Of a DNA stretch of 64,000 nt, positions 62,284 through 64,000 are shown piece by piece (positions within the stretch are counted from its first letter, which is position 1; the number at the start of each line of letters is the position of its first letter). Where the stretch lies: the NCBI RefSeq assembly GCF_026262505.1, contig NC_067206.1:24939896-25003895 (forward strand). The letters run 5' to 3'. The notes beneath the pieces were generated by a model. The model was not told where the DNA came from and searched no databases. It saw only the letters and a program-made list of their open reading frames with translations. This stretch comes from Trichomonas vaginalis G3. Lineage: Eukaryota > Parabasalia > Trichomonadida > Trichomonadidae. Both the position numbers and the translations under genes were made by a program.

Positions 62284-62955
62284 ATGCTTGCATCCGCCAG
62301 CAGGTTCGCAACAAATGTACTTATTTTCAATGCTAGCCCTAGAGCATATGGAAATACTTATAAACTTTTAGAACAAGTCAAGAAGGGTGTTGAATCAAAG
62401 GGTAAAACAGCCGAATTAGTCCAGCTTTCCCAATTAAAGTTTGACGGTTGCATTGCCTGCCTTGAATGCAAACTCAAGGGTAAAGAATCAAAACCAGGTT
62501 GCGTTGTCCAAGATGACTTCACACAGTACATTGACAGAATAAAGGATGTTGATGCTTTCGTTCTTGGATCTCCAGTTTATTGGAGCAACTTGTCATCTCT
62601 TTATTATAAGGCATATGAAAAAATCATGTACTCTTTCCACAATTACGATAATGATAAGCCATACAAGATGACTCGCCCAATTAAGACAGGACTTATCTTC
62701 TCAGGAGGTGCTCCAAAGGATTACTTTGATAACGGCTACAAGGCTATGTGCAAGCAACAATCAGATATCCTTAAGTTTATCTTCAAAGGCCATTCTGAGT
62801 ACATGACCATGCCCTCACAGCTCCTCCTTCCAGATACATCAAGACTCCACATTCCATCTGAGCGCATCGAAGAGAAGAAGACATTTAACGCAGAACACCT
62901 TGAAGAGCTCAAGCAAAACGCCTTTGAAATGGGTGTCAGACTTGCTTCCGAATAA
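62284..62955 (+). CDS. iron-sulfur flavoprotein-like NAD(P)H:FMN reductase, probably hydrogenosomal
   Basis: 223 codons, flavodoxin-like fold: FMN phosphate loop NASPRAYGNTYKL at 16-28 and VLGSPVYWSNLSS at about 93-105. Cys56, Cys59, Cys62 and Cys73 (CIACLEC...GCV) form a compact CX2CX2CX10C cluster, as in Isf-type flavoproteins that bind a [4Fe-4S] centre. The first residues MLASASRFATN match the short Leu/Ser/Arg-Phe presequences of trichomonad hydrogenosomal proteins, so import into the hydrogenosome is likely. Related proteins reduce oxygen, peroxide or nitroimidazoles using electrons from ferredoxin; the substrate here is inferred. Confidence 0.83.
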   Translation: MLASASRFATNVLIFNASPRAYGNTYKLLEQVKKGVESKGKTAELVQLSQLKFDGCIACLECKLKGKESKPGCVVQDDFTQYIDRIKDVDAFVLGSPVYWSNLSSLYYKAYEKIMYSFHNYDNDKPYKMTRPIKTGLIFSGGAPKDYFDNGYKAMCKQQSDILKFIFKGHSEYMTMPSQLLLPDTSRLHIPSERIEEKKTFNAEHLEELKQNAFEMGVRLASE

Positions 62956-63402
62956 ATTTTAGTGAATTTTATTTCTTAAAAAAAATTTATTTAATTGAAT
63001 TTGAGTTTTTTAAACAAATTTCATTCACAACAAGTGCTTTTGGTTAATGTTTGTTTAAGTTTTAAATACAACATATATATTTATTGAAGTTTATTTTATT
63101 TTGAAAGATCTAGGCTATCAGCAGCTTTATTGTGGTAAAACTTATATACATGCAGTTAATATATTTCCGAAATTGAAATGGTTTGAGCTATGATATTATG
63201 TATCCAAAATAATTATGTTATTCACATGTTATTCAGAGCTGATAAGAAGTAATATCACAAGCATGAGAAAAGTTAACAAGAACAAACTAAAGTTTTTAGG
63301 TTGTCCCAGCCTTACTTCCTTGAATAATTTCGATCTTGTAATGGGATTCCAAAAAACGAATTATTATTGAATTGGAAATAATCGTTTAAAAATATAACAA
63401 TC
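62956..63402. other. intergenic region
   Basis: AT-rich, no gene seen. Confidence 0.65.
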
Positions 63403-64000
63403 ATGAACAACTCCGCCGAAGCGAAAAAAGCCTTCAAACACTGCTGTAATGGATCTGAAGAAGCATTTATGGCCCTTGTTCCAGGCAGTGTAAATATAAA
63501 TTTCCAAATTCCAACAAGTGAATTCAATCGTCTGTTTCTTGAAAACCCATCTTTCCTTCACTGTGCTGCAGCTCACGGAAAAGAAAAAATGGCATCTCTT
63601 TTAATCAATTTAGGCATTAATTTAGATTTAAGAGATGGAAAAGGTCGAACTGCAGCAGCATTGGCATGCTATTTCGATAATCCTCGCACTCTAGAAGTAA
63701 TTTTACAAGCAGGAGCAGATCCATTTATCAATGATTACAATGGTTATGCACCAATTCACTGGGCAGTCTGGAAAAACAGTATTGACTGCATTAAATTACT
63801 ATTAAATTACGGAGCAGATCCATGTGTCCACAATTTTGCACTTAGAGAACCTATACACATTGCAGCTCGTCAAGGTTTTGTTCCATTAATTGAATTTTTA
63901 CTTTCTAAAGGAGCAAATATTAACGCAAGAACAATTGATGGCAGGACACCTCTTTACGAAGCGACGTGTGCAACAGATGAAGCAACAAAAACTACAGGAA
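63403..64000 (+). CDS. ankyrin-repeat protein, partial (runs off right edge)
   Basis: Open for 199 codons from MNNSAEAKKAFKHCCNGSEE to the window end. Ankyrin repeats are evident: FLHCAAAHGKEKMASLLINL, YAPIHWAVWKNSIDCIKLLL, EPIHIAARQGFVPLIEFLLS and GRTPLYEA. The repeats are diverged from one another, unlike the homogenised array at 47555-49264, and codon use is that of a moderately expressed host gene. Partner unknown. Confidence 0.8.
   Translation, partial: MNNSAEAKKAFKHCCNGSEEAFMALVPGSVNINFQIPTSEFNRLFLENPSFLHCAAAHGKEKMASLLINLGINLDLRDGKGRTAAALACYFDNPRTLEVILQAGADPFINDYNGYAPIHWAVWKNSIDCIKLLLNYGADPCVHNFALREPIHIAARQGFVPLIEFLLSKGANINARTIDGRTPLYEATCATDEATKTTG

Overview
The window comes from a trichomonad parabasalid (Trichomonas vaginalis or a close relative such as Tritrichomonas). 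The signs are AT-rich, intron-less protein genes with very short 5' leaders; initiator-like TCAYTWY motifs just upstream of several host start codons; ankyrin-repeat genes of the kind that abound in these genomes; a flavoprotein whose N-terminus (MLASASRF) looks like a hydrogenosomal presequence; and large Maverick/Polinton elements. The species is inferred, not proven.

Layout. Bases 1 to about 14617 are one Maverick/Polinton (copy A) whose left end lies outside the window. Bases 14618 to 34372 are a second one (copy B) with identical 206-bp terminal inverted repeats. The two stand head to head, so their integrase/polymerase blocks (about 7.66-14.20 kb and 14.85-21.41 kb) form inverted arms of some 6.5 kb. 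Parts seen: protein-primed-type DNA polymerase B with an HNH-like insert, integrase plus a small SH3/chromo-like companion, a prim-pol/SF3 primase-helicase between inverted repeat arrays, packaging ATPase, candidate major capsid protein, a fibre with a phage-type collar domain, amphipathic virion-like peptides, and (B only) a KilA-N/T5orf172 gene. Both are treated as fossils: A has a handful of breaks in the visible part; B has ten or more, mostly in its replication half, while its capsid half looks open.

Bases 34.8 to 64 kb are host DNA: a coiled-coil protein, a PP2A-type phosphatase, a second coiled-coil protein, a large multi-pass membrane protein, a small unknown gene, phosphatidylinositol synthase, an intact and a broken ankyrin gene, a UTP10/HEATR1-like ribosome biogenesis factor, D-3-phosphoglycerate dehydrogenase, a WDR89-like WD40 protein, an iron-sulfur flavoprotein-like reductase, and the start of another ankyrin gene at the right edge. 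Between them lie a striking cluster of hairpins (37.76-38.50 kb) and two non-autonomous DNA transposons with TTAA targets (43981-45024 and 49280-50046), the second abutting the start of an ankyrin gene.

The most unusual signals are: the primase-helicase segment flipped between the two Mavericks inside inverted repeat arrays; a shared T-rich/TAAATG start motif on nearly all Maverick genes that resembles poxvirus late promoters rather than the host initiator; a family of 28-bp double-hairpin insertions peppering the Mavericks; and the host hairpin cluster.
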